A stretch of 50,076 nt of DNA, from NCBI GenBank assembly GCA_020849625.1, contig JADLFV010000104.1:1-50076 (forward strand), given 5' to 3'. Numbering within the stretch: position 1 is the stretch's first letter; the number at the start of each line of letters is the position of its first letter. This document shows positions 18,909-26,875 of the stretch, piece by piece. A model generated the notes under the pieces. The model searched no databases. It was not told where the DNA came from and worked only from the letters and a program-made list of their open reading frames with translations. This DNA is from Phycisphaeraceae bacterium. GTDB taxonomy: Bacteria > Planctomycetota > Phycisphaerae > Phycisphaerales > Phycisphaeraceae. The translations under genes and the position numbers were made by a program.

Positions 18909-20108
18909 TCACGCTGCTTCCAGGCGCGGCGTCGAATCCAATTGACTCGGCGCAGCTTCAAGTGATCGGCTCACGTCGTACTTGCCCTGCGCCCCCGGCA
19001 GCAGCCGCGCGGTGTTGACCTGCTCAAGAAAACGGTCCCGCAACTCCCGAGCCGCTGCCACGTACTTCGGATCGTTCTTCTGCCTCTCCTTCCGTGGACG
19101 CTTCGGCTTTGGCGGAGCAATTTCTTCCAAGGGTGGAGCATCAGCACGTTCGATATACCTCACGCCGCCACTTGTGACGATCGCTGCCTTACCCTGCGGC
19201 ACCGCATTCAGGTGCTTCGACTTGCTCCGCGCAATCGCCGCAGCCTGCGCTCGGGTCACCTTCGGCTGCTCGGGACGCGATTTCACCGGCGCTCCGCCTG
19301 GCAGCAACTTCGACACTTCCGCCGCAGCCTCCTGCCTCGGCGGCAATCCCGGCAACACCACCGGCTTGGCGTCTCGCCAATGTGTGCCCGGCGGGATCGG
19401 CAGCACAAGCCGGTCCTCCGCCACCGCGCCCCCGGTGGTCTGCGAGGGAAACCAGTACGGCGTGCAATCATCATCGTCGCGCACCCGCCGCTGCCAGAAT
19501 ATGTGAATCCGCTGCTTCGCCCGGCTCCCCGTGCGGAACGCCAGCGGCATGAACCCGATCGACTCCCAGAAGTAGTTCGCCTGAATGTCCTGCGCACACC
19601 AGCATGAGAACAACCTGCACCCATATGCCGCCCGCTCGAACACCACCTTGATCAGCGTCGCCCCCACCAGGTGCCTCTGCCGCAGCGGCAGCACGTTCAA
19701 CTGATACACGATCCCCACATCATCCCGCTTCATGTATTGATCGCGGGCAATGCAGTAACCAATCCGTTTCACCGCAGAGGTCGCCGAGGTCGCAGAGGGA
19801 TGCGCCGAGTCAATCCCATCCGATTCCGCATTGCTCTCTGTGCCCTCCGTGTGCTCTGTGGTGAATTCCTCCGCAATCAGAATATGCCCCGCTTCAATGT
19901 TCGCCTCAAACTGCTTGGTCGGCGTCCAGCCCACCATGTGCGAGTGCATCCGCTGCAACTGGTCGATGAACGGCAGATCATCCTTCACCGCCACACGCAC
20001 CGCAATAGGAAGGCGCGGCGCCGGCGGCGTCGCCACCATCGGCACCGCGCCTCGCGCTTCCCCGTCCCCCGGCTTTATAAGCCACGATGGTTGATTGCTC
20101 TCTGCCAT
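18909..20108 (-). CDS. GNAT-fold protein with basic C-terminal region
   Basis: 399 residues. Residues about 35-210 look like a GNAT acetyltransferase: VRVAVKDDLPFIDQL, HILIA, YQLNVLPLRQRHLVGATLIK (the acetyl-CoA loop region) and NYFWESIGFMPLAF. Between the second and third strands a Ser/Thr/Glu-rich segment (about residues 81-114) is encoded by a palindromic intergenic-type repeat at 19768-19865, in frame. The C-terminal half is Pro/Lys/Arg-rich and ends in a helical KYVAAARELRDRFLEQVNTA segment. GAGGTGA precedes the ATG. It is the last gene of a three-gene operon, 8 bp after the Ig-like gene. Confidence 0.7.
   Translation of the reverse strand: MAESNQPSWLIKPGDGEARGAVPMVATPPAPRLPIAVRVAVKDDLPFIDQLQRMHSHMVGWTPTKQFEANIEAGHILIAEEFTTEHTEGTESNAESDGIDSAHPSATSATSAVKRIGYCIARDQYMKRDDVGIVYQLNVLPLRQRHLVGATLIKVVFERAAYGCRLFSCWCAQDIQANYFWESIGFMPLAFRTGSRAKQRIHIFWQRRVRDDDDCTPYWFPSQTTGGAVAEDRLVLPIPPGTHWRDAKPVVLPGLPPRQEAAAEVSKLLPGGAPVKSRPEQPKVTRAQAAAIARSKSKHLNAVPQGKAAIVTSGGVRYIERADAPPLEEIAPPKPKRPRKERQKNDPKYVAAARELRDRFLEQVNTARLLPGAQGKYDVSRSLEAAPSQLDSTPRLEAA
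19768..19865. repeat. CCGCAGAG-family palindrome inside the GNAT gene
   Basis: The arms 19768-19797 (TTCACCGCAGAGGTCGCCG and on) and 19836-19865 (CTCTGTGCCCTCCGTGTGCT and on) are imperfect inverted copies and match the intergenic palindrome at 1473-1566 in sequence and arm length. Here the whole element is read through in frame within a coding sequence. Confidence 0.8.
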
Positions 20109-20116
20109 GACTCACC

Positions 20117-20470
20117 TCACACCAGGGAGTACACGTTGTGCGTCACGTACCCGCCACTGGGATTGCGGATCGCAGGATCGCGGAACGGAATGTTCAGCTT
20201 CGTTGCACTGCTGACTTCAGCGCTGAAGAAAAGCTTGATCTGATTGGGTGTCAACTGCTGCGCATCGGTCACGACAGCACCTGCCACATCAGTCGTCACA
20301 CCCGGCAAACCGTGCAGACTCACCACCTGATCGAACGTCAGATCCAACTCATCCGTGATCAACGTTGCACCCGTGATATAGATCGGATTCACCCGCTGCG
20401 GCTGGTTGACCTCCAGGTTCATTTTCTTCTTGAATCCGTGCTTGCTCGCTCGTGTAATATGACTTGCCAT
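20117..20470 (-). CDS. small Ig-like beta-sandwich protein, uncharacterised
   Basis: About 117 residues. A basic N-terminus (ASHITRASKHGFKKK) is followed by a beta-rich domain resembling bacterial Ig-like (Big/SwmB-type) repeats: DELDLTFDQVVSLHGLPGV, NQIKLFFSAEVSSATKLNI and a closing NIPFRDPAIRNPSGGYV. No signal peptide. The Met at 20470 has GGAAAGGA upstream; an upstream Met at 20497 would add nine residues. It is the middle gene of a minus-strand operon. The Ig-like call is by pattern only. Confidence 0.6.
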   Translation of the reverse strand: MASHITRASKHGFKKKMNLEVNQPQRVNPIYITGATLITDELDLTFDQVVSLHGLPGVTTDVAGAVVTDAQQLTPNQIKLFFSAEVSSATKLNIPFRDPAIRNPSGGYVTHNVYSLV

Positions 20471-20563
20471 CTTTCGTTCCTTTCCTGTTTGTGCCACAAA
20501 GGCACGAAGAACTCCAAATCCTTTATCCTACTCCCTACTGCCTACCCCCTACTCCCTGCCCAA

Positions 20564-21229
20564 TCACGCCGCGATCCGCATACTGATGGGCAACGACCAC
20601 GGCCCGACGTCACCGCGCCGTGACGCCCAGCGGGCGAAGTACGTCGCCACCTTGCCGTCGTCTCCCGGGGCGAACGCCACTCCGATCGGGTTCTTCGTGA
20701 ATTTGCCGTAGAACACCGCCGCGTCTTCATCCGTTGTGGGCGCATCAGCAATGGCAATGAACAGTTGCAGCTCCGTCGCACCGAACGGCTTGGCCACCGT
20801 GCTCGGCGTCATCGAATCCACATAGCGCACCGTGTGCGCCCCAGGCGTCGCCGCGACCACGTTGAGCAAGGGCGACGTCTGCGGGCACGGGATCGGCTCA
20901 CGACTCGGATTCACCGGCCGCACCCCAATGGCGATCTTCGAGGCGTCACTGATGCCGCCGTTGTTCTTGATCAGGATCGCGTACTGCCGGCAGATCTGCT
21001 CGGCCGCGTTGCGCGTCGTGTCCTTGATATTGACATTCACCGGCGTCCGCACGTTCGGATCGGTCGCCGTCGCCAGGGCTGTTGCATACGCATCGACCGC
21101 ACTGCTGATCGCCGTGGCGTCGCTGACGCTCAGCATGTACGTCGATGGACTGGCCGTGATCCCGCCCGAAAACGCCTGCATCCACTGTAGGGCGTGGGCA
21201 TCCGTGGTGGGGATATACGATTGCACCAT
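20564..21229 (-). CDS. helical plus FnIII-like protein, uncharacterised family
   Basis: About 221 residues. The N-terminal half is helical (ALQWMQAFSGGITASP, then AISSAVDAYATALATATDP and RNAAEQICRQYAILIKNNG). The C-terminal half looks like an FnIII-type domain: AHTVRYVDSMTPSTVAKPFG, LQLFIAIADAP, and a last strand pair KVATYFARWASRRGDVGPWS, reminiscent of a family of about 210-230 residues seen in many phyla and lacking a known role. No signal peptide. First gene of the operon with the Ig-like and GNAT genes; 93 bp of CTACTCCCT-type repeat text separate it from the next gene. Confidence 0.6.
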   Translation of the reverse strand: MVQSYIPTTDAHALQWMQAFSGGITASPSTYMLSVSDATAISSAVDAYATALATATDPNVRTPVNVNIKDTTRNAAEQICRQYAILIKNNGGISDASKIAIGVRPVNPSREPIPCPQTSPLLNVVAATPGAHTVRYVDSMTPSTVAKPFGATELQLFIAIADAPTTDEDAAVFYGKFTKNPIGVAFAPGDDGKVATYFARWASRRGDVGPWSLPISMRIAA

Positions 21230-21247
21230 GACAGCTACCTCCTTCAT

Positions 21248-21646
21248 TTCCCCGGCACGTGAAAGGCCAAGACGTGTCCGGAAGTTTCAGACTCCGCGTT
21301 TCGCACCTTTGCGAAACCTCGCGGAGAACTGCGGCCTTTCCAGCGACATGAATCGGCCGATGTCCAGCCCACTTTAATCAACCCGGAAAAAATTCTTCTG
21401 ATATATCCGCGTTAGAATGCCCCTAAAAATGGCTCGTGGCTTATGGCTAATGGCTCATAGTTTTCTACATTTGAACCGCAGAGACGCGGAGGACGCGGAG
21501 AGGAAGCGGGAGTTAGTCATTGGCACGACAAATGGGCTACCCTGTTGCGGCTTTTTTGCGTCGCACTGGGTCATTTCGCCTTTACAGATGGGGTGCGAAT
21601 CTATAGATTGAATGACGCATCCCATCCCTTGTTCCGGAGTAACACC
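21248..21646. other. intergenic region between divergent genes
   Basis: No convincing gene. It holds the promoter side of the minus-strand operon, a stretch of TGGCTNATGG-type simple repeat (about 21425-21465), and a single arm of the CCGCAGAG palindrome family (21472-21503, AACCGCAGAGACGCGGAGGA) without its partner. The short open frames here are translations of these repeats. Confidence 0.6.
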
Positions 21647-21853
21647 ATGTCAGCTTATTACGTCAACAAGAACACGCAGGCCAACGGCGATCACGAAGTC
21701 CACGTCTCGGGCTGTTCCTACATGCCCGACGCAGACAACCGCATCTACCTGGGTGACTTCGCTACTTGCGGCCCAGCCGTGCAGGCAGCGAAAAAACACT
21801 ACTGGCAATCCAACGGCTGTTACTACTGCTGTAAGCCATGCCATACGCAATAA
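21647..21853 (+). CDS. small conserved Cys-rich protein, 68 aa
   Basis: Begins SAYYVNKNTQANGDHEVHVS and ends GCYYCCKPCHTQ. This matches a small, widespread bacterial family of about 65-70 residues with conserved His, a YYCCxxCH motif and no known function; the Cys/His set could bind a metal. GGAG is 6-10 bases before the ATG at 21647; upstream in-frame Mets lack such a site. The stop is directly followed by a 45-bp dispersed repeat. Confidence 0.75.
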   Translation: MSAYYVNKNTQANGDHEVHVSGCSYMPDADNRIYLGDFATCGPAVQAAKKHYWQSNGCYYCCKPCHTQ

Positions 21854-21858
21854 GGCAT

Positions 21859-21903
21859 CAGGGCCTCTACGTCCGGCCCCGAACCCCGCCGCCCCCTGGA
21901 AGG
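21859..21903. repeat. dispersed repeat A, copy 1
   Basis: A 45-bp GC-rich unit beginning CAGGGCCTCTACGTCCGGCC and ending CCCCTGGAAGG, nearly identical to copy 2 at 22967-23011 in the same orientation. It lies five bases after a stop codon. Confidence 0.75.
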
Positions 21904-22059
21904 GCAATGGGTCTTAACCACGATCCGCACCTTTTCGAGCGGTCCAGAAGATGATAACCCCTCACCCCCGAGCCGCTGACGCCAGCCTGTCTGGAATCCG
22001 GCTTCGTACCAGTTTCACTTGATGAATACCGTACCGTCACTTCTATTACGGAGTCTACC

Positions 22060-22815
22060 ATGAGACGCATACTGGGCAGCACTGTTATCGTCGCAGTAAT
22101 ACTTGCAGTTCCCCTCATCCTCTATGGCCATTCTGGTGGGCTTGACTCGAATGGTGGGCACTACAACCGAAAGACTGGTGAATACCATGTCCACCGACCA
22201 ACAACACCCGCAGTCACACCAACTCCAACGCAAACGACTACGCGAAGTACCACCCAGTTAGTTAAACCTAACACGACTCCTGCGTTACAAGCTATACGAA
22301 TCACTGAGAATCATTGGCAAGTCGCTATCAACAATAAGTACTTCCGTGGTCAGCTTGAAGTTTCTGTTGCCACCGGCCGCGCAGATATTGCCACGGATAC
22401 TGAAATTGTCGAAGTGGATAAATCCGACAACTACCTTCAGGGAATCGAACAAGCACTCAGATATGCTGAAGCGACAGGTAAGAAGCCAGTACTTGTTCTC
22501 TACATTGATGGTGATGTTAATGGCCTGATCAATTTCCAGGCTGCACAAAAGCTCTGTGATGAAAAAGTTGTGCGTCTCGTTCTCGCCAATTGTTACGTCA
22601 GCGCTAATGATCTGATCCAGACTGCTTACGGACAACCAATCGCATCATCGGGACCGTTGTCAATTACGCCAACCGCCGATGCTACTCTCACCCACTGGTT
22701 GAACACAAGTTCCGGCACGAGACATAACCAAGGTTGCCGCTGGTTCCGTAATACCCAGGGCGGTCGCATGTGCAGACCAGATGAAGGTCGCCCCTGTTCA
22801 ACATGTGGAGGCTAA
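22060..22815 (+). CDS. exported YHYH-domain protein with Cys-rich tail
   Basis: 251 residues. An N-terminal hydrophobic segment (signal peptide or anchor, about residues 3-22) is followed by a YHYH-type motif (HSGGLDSNGGHYNRKTGEYH), a Thr/Pro linker, a middle alpha/beta region (TGKKPVLVLYIDGDVNGL) and a C-terminal segment, THWLNTSSGTRHNQGCRWF, ending CRPDEGRPCSTCGG. The tail pattern recurs in bacterial surface proteins and may bind metal. GGAG precedes the start. The gene is noticeably less GC-rich than its neighbours, which hints at transfer. Confidence 0.75.
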   Translation: MRRILGSTVIVAVILAVPLILYGHSGGLDSNGGHYNRKTGEYHVHRPTTPAVTPTPTQTTTRSTTQLVKPNTTPALQAIRITENHWQVAINNKYFRGQLEVSVATGRADIATDTEIVEVDKSDNYLQGIEQALRYAEATGKKPVLVLYIDGDVNGLINFQAAQKLCDEKVVRLVLANCYVSANDLIQTAYGQPIASSGPLSITPTADATLTHWLNTSSGTRHNQGCRWFRNTQGGRMCRPDEGRPCSTCGG

Positions 22816-22877
22816 TCTGCTAAAAAGGGAGGGCGAAAACAAGGGTTCGCACTCCGTGTTTTTCTCAGAGACATTAC

Positions 22878-22920
22878 CTTCCGCGGGGGAGCCGAGGGGT
22901 GCGGGGGCTGGCGGCGAAGC
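22878..22920. repeat. dispersed repeat B, copy 1
   Basis: A 43-bp unit containing GGGGAGCCGAGGGGTG and GGCTGGCGGCGAAGC, almost identical to copy 2 at 23638-23680, in the same orientation. It is intergenic. Confidence 0.75.
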
Positions 22921-22966
22921 CCGCGAGTCAGTATTCGTATTGTTTCCAAAATCGCGGGAAAAACAG

Positions 22967-23011
22967 CAGGGCCTCTGCGTCCGGCCCCAAACCCCGGCTG
23001 CCCCTGGAAGG
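22967..23011. repeat. dispersed repeat A, copy 2
   Basis: The second 45-bp copy of repeat A, with a few substitutions relative to 21859-21903. Here it lies about 70 bases before the membrane protein gene and 46 bases after repeat B. Confidence 0.75.
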
Positions 23012-23081
23012 ATGTGCTTAGCGATTGCAATGGATAATGCACTATAAATTGCTCAATGCGAATCACTCGGAGACGAACTTC

Positions 23082-23567
23082 ATGAACGCTCCAGCCCCAC
23101 GACAACCCCTCATACTCAGCGAGACTTATCTGCACTACAATACTTTGATCTGGCAGGTTCCATCATTGGGCTTGGCCATCGCAGTTGGGATCATCGTTGC
23201 AGCACACCAGATTGACAATAACCAGAACGTAAACTGGATTGTCACTGTTTCATGGATACGCGCCCTGATCTTATTCATTGGCGTATTTCTCCTCGTTGCT
23301 CTGACAATAGCCCTGCATCGTTATCGTAGTTACCAGGCCGCAAGTGCTCCATCCCCGGTGCCCCAGCCTCCGTTTCGCACGCCACCAGCGGCAAACCGAT
23401 ACCTACAGGGGGCGTTGTCACTTACAACTGGGGTCGTTCTTGGTCTGGGGCTTGCAGAGTGTTTGCGCTGTTGGTGGCTATTGCTGGTAGGGTTTGGACT
23501 GAGCATCCTTGGCTGGGTTCTAACGGAATGGAGACAGCGCCGCCTTGTCAGCGATATGAACGGATAA
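23082..23567 (+). CDS. membrane protein of unknown function
   Basis: About 161 residues with roughly four membrane segments: QVPSLGLAIAVGIIVAAH, IRALILFIGVFLLVALTIAL, then after a Pro-rich loop LSLTTGVVLGLGLAECL and WWLLLVGFGLSILGWVL. It ends with a basic EWRQRR stretch. I do not recognise the family. The Met at 23082 has GGAG about ten bases upstream; the frame opens at 23025 in poor context. Confidence 0.65.
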   Translation: MNAPAPRQPLILSETYLHYNTLIWQVPSLGLAIAVGIIVAAHQIDNNQNVNWIVTVSWIRALILFIGVFLLVALTIALHRYRSYQAASAPSPVPQPPFRTPPAANRYLQGALSLTTGVVLGLGLAECLRCWWLLLVGFGLSILGWVLTEWRQRRLVSDMNG

Positions 23568-23637
23568 CCAATAACCATAAGTCCCCCCAACGATAAGGAT
23601 CTTGCTTGAATATTTCAATACTCGATCCATACCAGCC

Positions 23638-23680
23638 CTTCCGCAGGGGAGCCGAGGGGTGTGGGGGCTGGCGGCGAAGC
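23638..23680. repeat. dispersed repeat B, copy 2
   Basis: The second copy of the 43-bp repeat B (see 22878-22920), with two substitutions, about 170 bases before the 21-bp array. Confidence 0.75.
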
Positions 23681-23848
23681 ACCCACTTGGTCTACGTCCG
23701 TTCATGAACGGCCAGTTGTCAGGATGGGCGCTGGTGGCGGATCAAACAGGACGATAACCAGCGAGGCCGGTAAGATCGGCGGATGGGGGCTGGCGGGGGC
23801 GGAACGTGGCGGGGACCACTTCCGGGGGTCCGGGAAGGAAGTAGAATC

Positions 23849-24394
23849 CCCGCAGCATTTTGTCTAATGCTCCGAGGATTTCGTCTAATCCTTCAAGCAT
23901 TTTGTCTAATGCTCTGAGCATTACGCGTAATCCTCCGGGCATTTTGTCAAATGCTCCGAGCATTACGCGTAATCCTCCGGGGATTTTGTCTAATGGACCG
24001 AGCATTTTGTCTAATGCCTCGGGGATTTCGTCTAATGCTTGGAGGATTTTGTCTAATGGACCGAGGATTATGTCTAATGCCTTCGGCATTTCGTCAAATG
24101 ACTCGTCCATTTCGCCAAATCATCCGGGGGTTTTGTCTAATGCTTCGGGGATTTTGCCGGATCCCGCATCCCGATCGCATAATCCCCCGACCATTTCGAG
24201 TATTGCCCGGACCCAATCGCAAAATCCCTCGCTCATTTTGCATGATGCCCCGGCCATTTTGCGATCTGACCCGCCCCAAACGCAAAATCCCCCAACCAAC
24301 ACGCCGTCGTACCCGCCCCTTTTGCGAGTTACACCGAGGAAAACGCAAAATCCTCCGCCCCAATAGCAAAATGATCCAGCCAAACAGCCCCTTC
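23849..24394. repeat. 26 units of a 21-bp repeat, no indels
   Basis: Phased by eye, the region divides into 26 consecutive 21-bp units without any insertion or deletion. Units 1-14 are close to CTCCGAGGATTTTGTCTAATG; each has an ATT-N6-AAT dyad, perfect (ATTACGCGTAAT) in units 4 and 6. Units 15-26 drift to a related form with CGCAAAATC or CATTTTGC halves. 21 bp is two DNA helical turns, so the dyads lie on one face. 21 is also seven codons, so several frames stay open on both strands, including an amphipathic heptad-like one on the minus strand (24110 down to 23742). Whether it is protein-coding or a DNA structure is unresolved. Confidence 0.85.
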
Positions 24395-24429
24395 ACCCCC
24401 GGAAGTTGCTGAGTCCTGCACAACCGCGT

Positions 24430-25173
24430 TTATCGTTTCGGTATGGTTTGTACCAGCTCAGCTACTATTTGACGATCAACCGTGCCGAATCTGCCGGATA
24501 TCTTTACTTGCTTGCACGCTGCACCACGCACACAGATGACGTTCACACCTGTAGCCCACAGATCAGGTAGTTCATCCTTCGTGATAGAGCCAGCAATCCA
24601 AGCTTCCTTTTTGATCTTGTGCATTCGCTGGACCCACGCTTTGATGTCGCTCAATGTGCAGTAGTCAAGAAGCCCCTTGCCGATCGATTTATTAAACGTA
24701 TCGATGAGAACGCCGTCAGCATTGATCTGTTGCGCTAGGGGCACAGAATCGCGAAAGACTTTGAAGAATCGCTGCATGTCATCATCGACAAATACTGCCG
24801 GGTAAAGATTTTTCTTTAGGTGCCACTCACGAACCGTACGAACAATCTGCTTGCCGAGGTAAGCCGCTGCTTCCAATGGCAGTTCTGCCAAACCGAATTT
24901 GATCAGGTCGGCACCCGCCGTCGCTACCCCCAGCGCCGCTTGACACGCATTGGCCCGCTCATTCGGCACCTCGCCGATGTTCGTTGACACCAGCGTACCT
25001 CGAAAGCCATTTGTGTTCAGTCGCTTACGGACTGCTGCGATGTTCAACGGATACGGAGTGCCAAGCGCCGAGGCGGGATATTCGACATCAGCGATGTGCG
25101 CATCACCCTTAGCAGCGGCAATCGCCTCCACTGGACCGCGGACGGAGATGAGCAATCGTTGGTGGCGGCTCAT
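24430..25173 (-). CDS. MfnB-like (5-formylfuran-3-yl)methyl phosphate synthase homologue
   Basis: 247 residues, DUF556/MfnB family, a TIM barrel that in methanogens and C1-using bacteria joins two glyceraldehyde-3-phosphates to make the furan precursor of methanofuran. Family features: LLISVRGPVEA, SALGTPYPLNI, GADLIKFGL (Lys92), LIDTFNKSIGKGLLDY (Asp158, Lys162), AGSI and VRGAAC. The family's DVKNP motif, whose Lys forms the Schiff base (Lys27 in the archaeal enzyme), reads DVEYP here, with Glu31. So catalysis may be lost or changed. The start is 9 bp after the stop of the TIGR04141 gene, implying one operon. Confidence 0.8.
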   Translation of the reverse strand: MSRHQRLLISVRGPVEAIAAAKGDAHIADVEYPASALGTPYPLNIAAVRKRLNTNGFRGTLVSTNIGEVPNERANACQAALGVATAGADLIKFGLAELPLEAAAYLGKQIVRTVREWHLKKNLYPAVFVDDDMQRFFKVFRDSVPLAQQINADGVLIDTFNKSIGKGLLDYCTLSDIKAWVQRMHKIKKEAWIAGSITKDELPDLWATGVNVICVRGAACKQVKISGRFGTVDRQIVAELVQTIPKR

Positions 25174-25182
25174 TGCGATTCT

Positions 25183-26784
25183 CTACACTCCAATGATACC
25201 AACGTTGTATTCCATGTCCTTCAACTGTTGGATCGCTCCCCTCAGGTTCACTTTGCTGAAGAAGGGAAGCGTCTCCGCAGGTTTCGCCGTGTCCGCTCCA
25301 AGGATGATGTAGCTGACCGTCCATTTGCGAGCATCGAACGACGTTCCATTCAGCTTCTGACACAGTCCTTTGTGCGAACTCGGAATGCACTTCGCCACCT
25401 TCTTGCGAAAGTCAGCGTCCTGTTTGATTAGGCGTGCCGAGACCACTCCCTGCGCGAAAAGGTGACTCAAGCCGGAACTGCTCTTGTCTCGGCGCTTGAC
25501 ATGGCCGAATAGGCCGGCCTTTGTAACAATGTCTGCGGGTTCTATCTTACTTCCCCCGCCGCCATGAAGCGGGTTCGACTTGTCCAGCAACGCGGCGTCC
25601 TTCCATGCAACGCACGCGTGTTTGTTCCAGTCACCCTCTTTCTCACCCGTCCAAGCGGGCAGACTGTGTGCAGGGTGCGGGATTTGAGTCATTGCCTTGT
25701 TGATCAAATTCACGAAATTGGGGTTGAGAAGGAACCACTCGCCGTCTATCAAGAGGTACCGATTGCCATCATGATCGAACTCGGCAACGATGCAGCGATA
25801 TACGGGCGTGTGTTCCCGCTCGGCACCGCTTCCGGTATCGATCAGGTACACCCGTTGATTCATCTTGGCTGACTGCACCGACCATTCAACCTGCTTCTTC
25901 CGCTTGTTTAGATACTCATTGAAATCGCTGGTGAAATCTTCGGCTTCTGTCGTGGGCTCAAACAGCTTGGCATCAATTCCGACTGTGCTTCCGGTGATCT
26001 CAGGAATGGCGAGCCGAATCCCGTCGAACTGCTTTGTCTTGACGCGATGTTCCAACTCTGCATCAAGCGACTGGATACATGATGGGTCGGTTACACGTCG
26101 CACATTGTCAATCCATGCGTATTGGGTGGGCAACTTCTTCTTTCGGTATCCAAGCAGTTTCGTTGCCAGAGTCGGTAGGTCGCCAATTTCGACACGGGCG
26201 GCGACGATCAAATTCGACCACCTTGCGCCGAGACGCTCGCACACATCCTTGTTGTTGGACTCGGCTTCGAGACCTCGCAACAGGTCGGTGTCCATGTTGA
26301 TGCGGAAGGCGTCGACCGAACCGGCGTCGCTCAATTGTGTACGTGTGATGCGAGTTCGCTCTTCGATCGTGCGGTAATTGACTGCCCGCAACGTATCGGG
26401 ATTGCAGAGGTTTAGTGCCGTGCGAAGACCGAAGTCCGGTTCAAGCGCTGATTCTGAAAGCAACGCACGACCATACCCCAATGTGACGGCGAAGGACCGC
26501 TTCGTATTACTGTTTCCTGCTTGGAAGAACAGCAATGCCGATGCATGCTTTGCGTCGAATTGCGGGAGTGCCGTGCTAAAACCCGGAGCAAGGAAGCTGC
26601 GCCAAGACGAAGGCTTTTTTGGGGGGTCCTCGAAGTATAAGACGGCATTGGGAAGCACATCAGCACTCGCAGAGATGTGCTTGGGGGATTTGCCATAGGC
26701 AATAGCATTCTTAAAGTCGGTAATCTCCGACTTAAGAAGGTGGATGTTGATCTGTTCTAAACGGTCCTCAGATTTTCTTGCCAT
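25183..26784 (-). CDS. TIGR04141 / DUF6119 family protein, sporadically distributed
   Basis: 533 residues. The C-terminal LPFFSKVNLRGAIQQLKDM, the central GNRYLLIDGEWFLL and YLNKRKKQVEW, and the N-terminal INIHLLKSEITDFKNAI fit the family described as sporadically distributed (TIGR04141). Its biochemical role is unknown to me. No signal peptide or membrane segment. Such patchy families are often found in accessory or defence islands; that is inference. GC content looks lower than in the core genes. It is the first gene of a two-gene operon with the MfnB-like gene. Confidence 0.7.
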   Translation of the reverse strand: MARKSEDRLEQINIHLLKSEITDFKNAIAYGKSPKHISASADVLPNAVLYFEDPPKKPSSWRSFLAPGFSTALPQFDAKHASALLFFQAGNSNTKRSFAVTLGYGRALLSESALEPDFGLRTALNLCNPDTLRAVNYRTIEERTRITRTQLSDAGSVDAFRINMDTDLLRGLEAESNNKDVCERLGARWSNLIVAARVEIGDLPTLATKLLGYRKKKLPTQYAWIDNVRRVTDPSCIQSLDAELEHRVKTKQFDGIRLAIPEITGSTVGIDAKLFEPTTEAEDFTSDFNEYLNKRKKQVEWSVQSAKMNQRVYLIDTGSGAEREHTPVYRCIVAEFDHDGNRYLLIDGEWFLLNPNFVNLINKAMTQIPHPAHSLPAWTGEKEGDWNKHACVAWKDAALLDKSNPLHGGGGSKIEPADIVTKAGLFGHVKRRDKSSSGLSHLFAQGVVSARLIKQDADFRKKVAKCIPSSHKGLCQKLNGTSFDARKWTVSYIILGADTAKPAETLPFFSKVNLRGAIQQLKDMEYNVGIIGV

Positions 26785-26875
26785 CGCATCCCCCTAAAGG
26801 AGGCAATTAAGTGCGGTGGCATTATAGCCCATTATGAATAGGTGTGCCCTGTCCACGGCTGGATGGAGTAATGAA

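Noticed and set aside
18909..21229. Prophage remnant
   Set aside because: The Ig-like and FnIII-like proteins hint at virion parts, but no integrase, terminase, portal or capsid gene was seen in the region.
21417..21611. 64-codon open frame
   Set aside because: Most of it translates simple repeat text and a CCGCAGAG-family arm.
23849..24394. CRISPR array
   Set aside because: The units are contiguous 21-mers with no unique spacers, and no cas gene is near.
23742..24423. Four overlapping open frames on both strands in the 21-bp array
   Set aside because: They stay open because the period is a multiple of three. None has a convincing ribosome site, so I did not call a CDS, although the minus-strand heptad frame is noted as a possibility.
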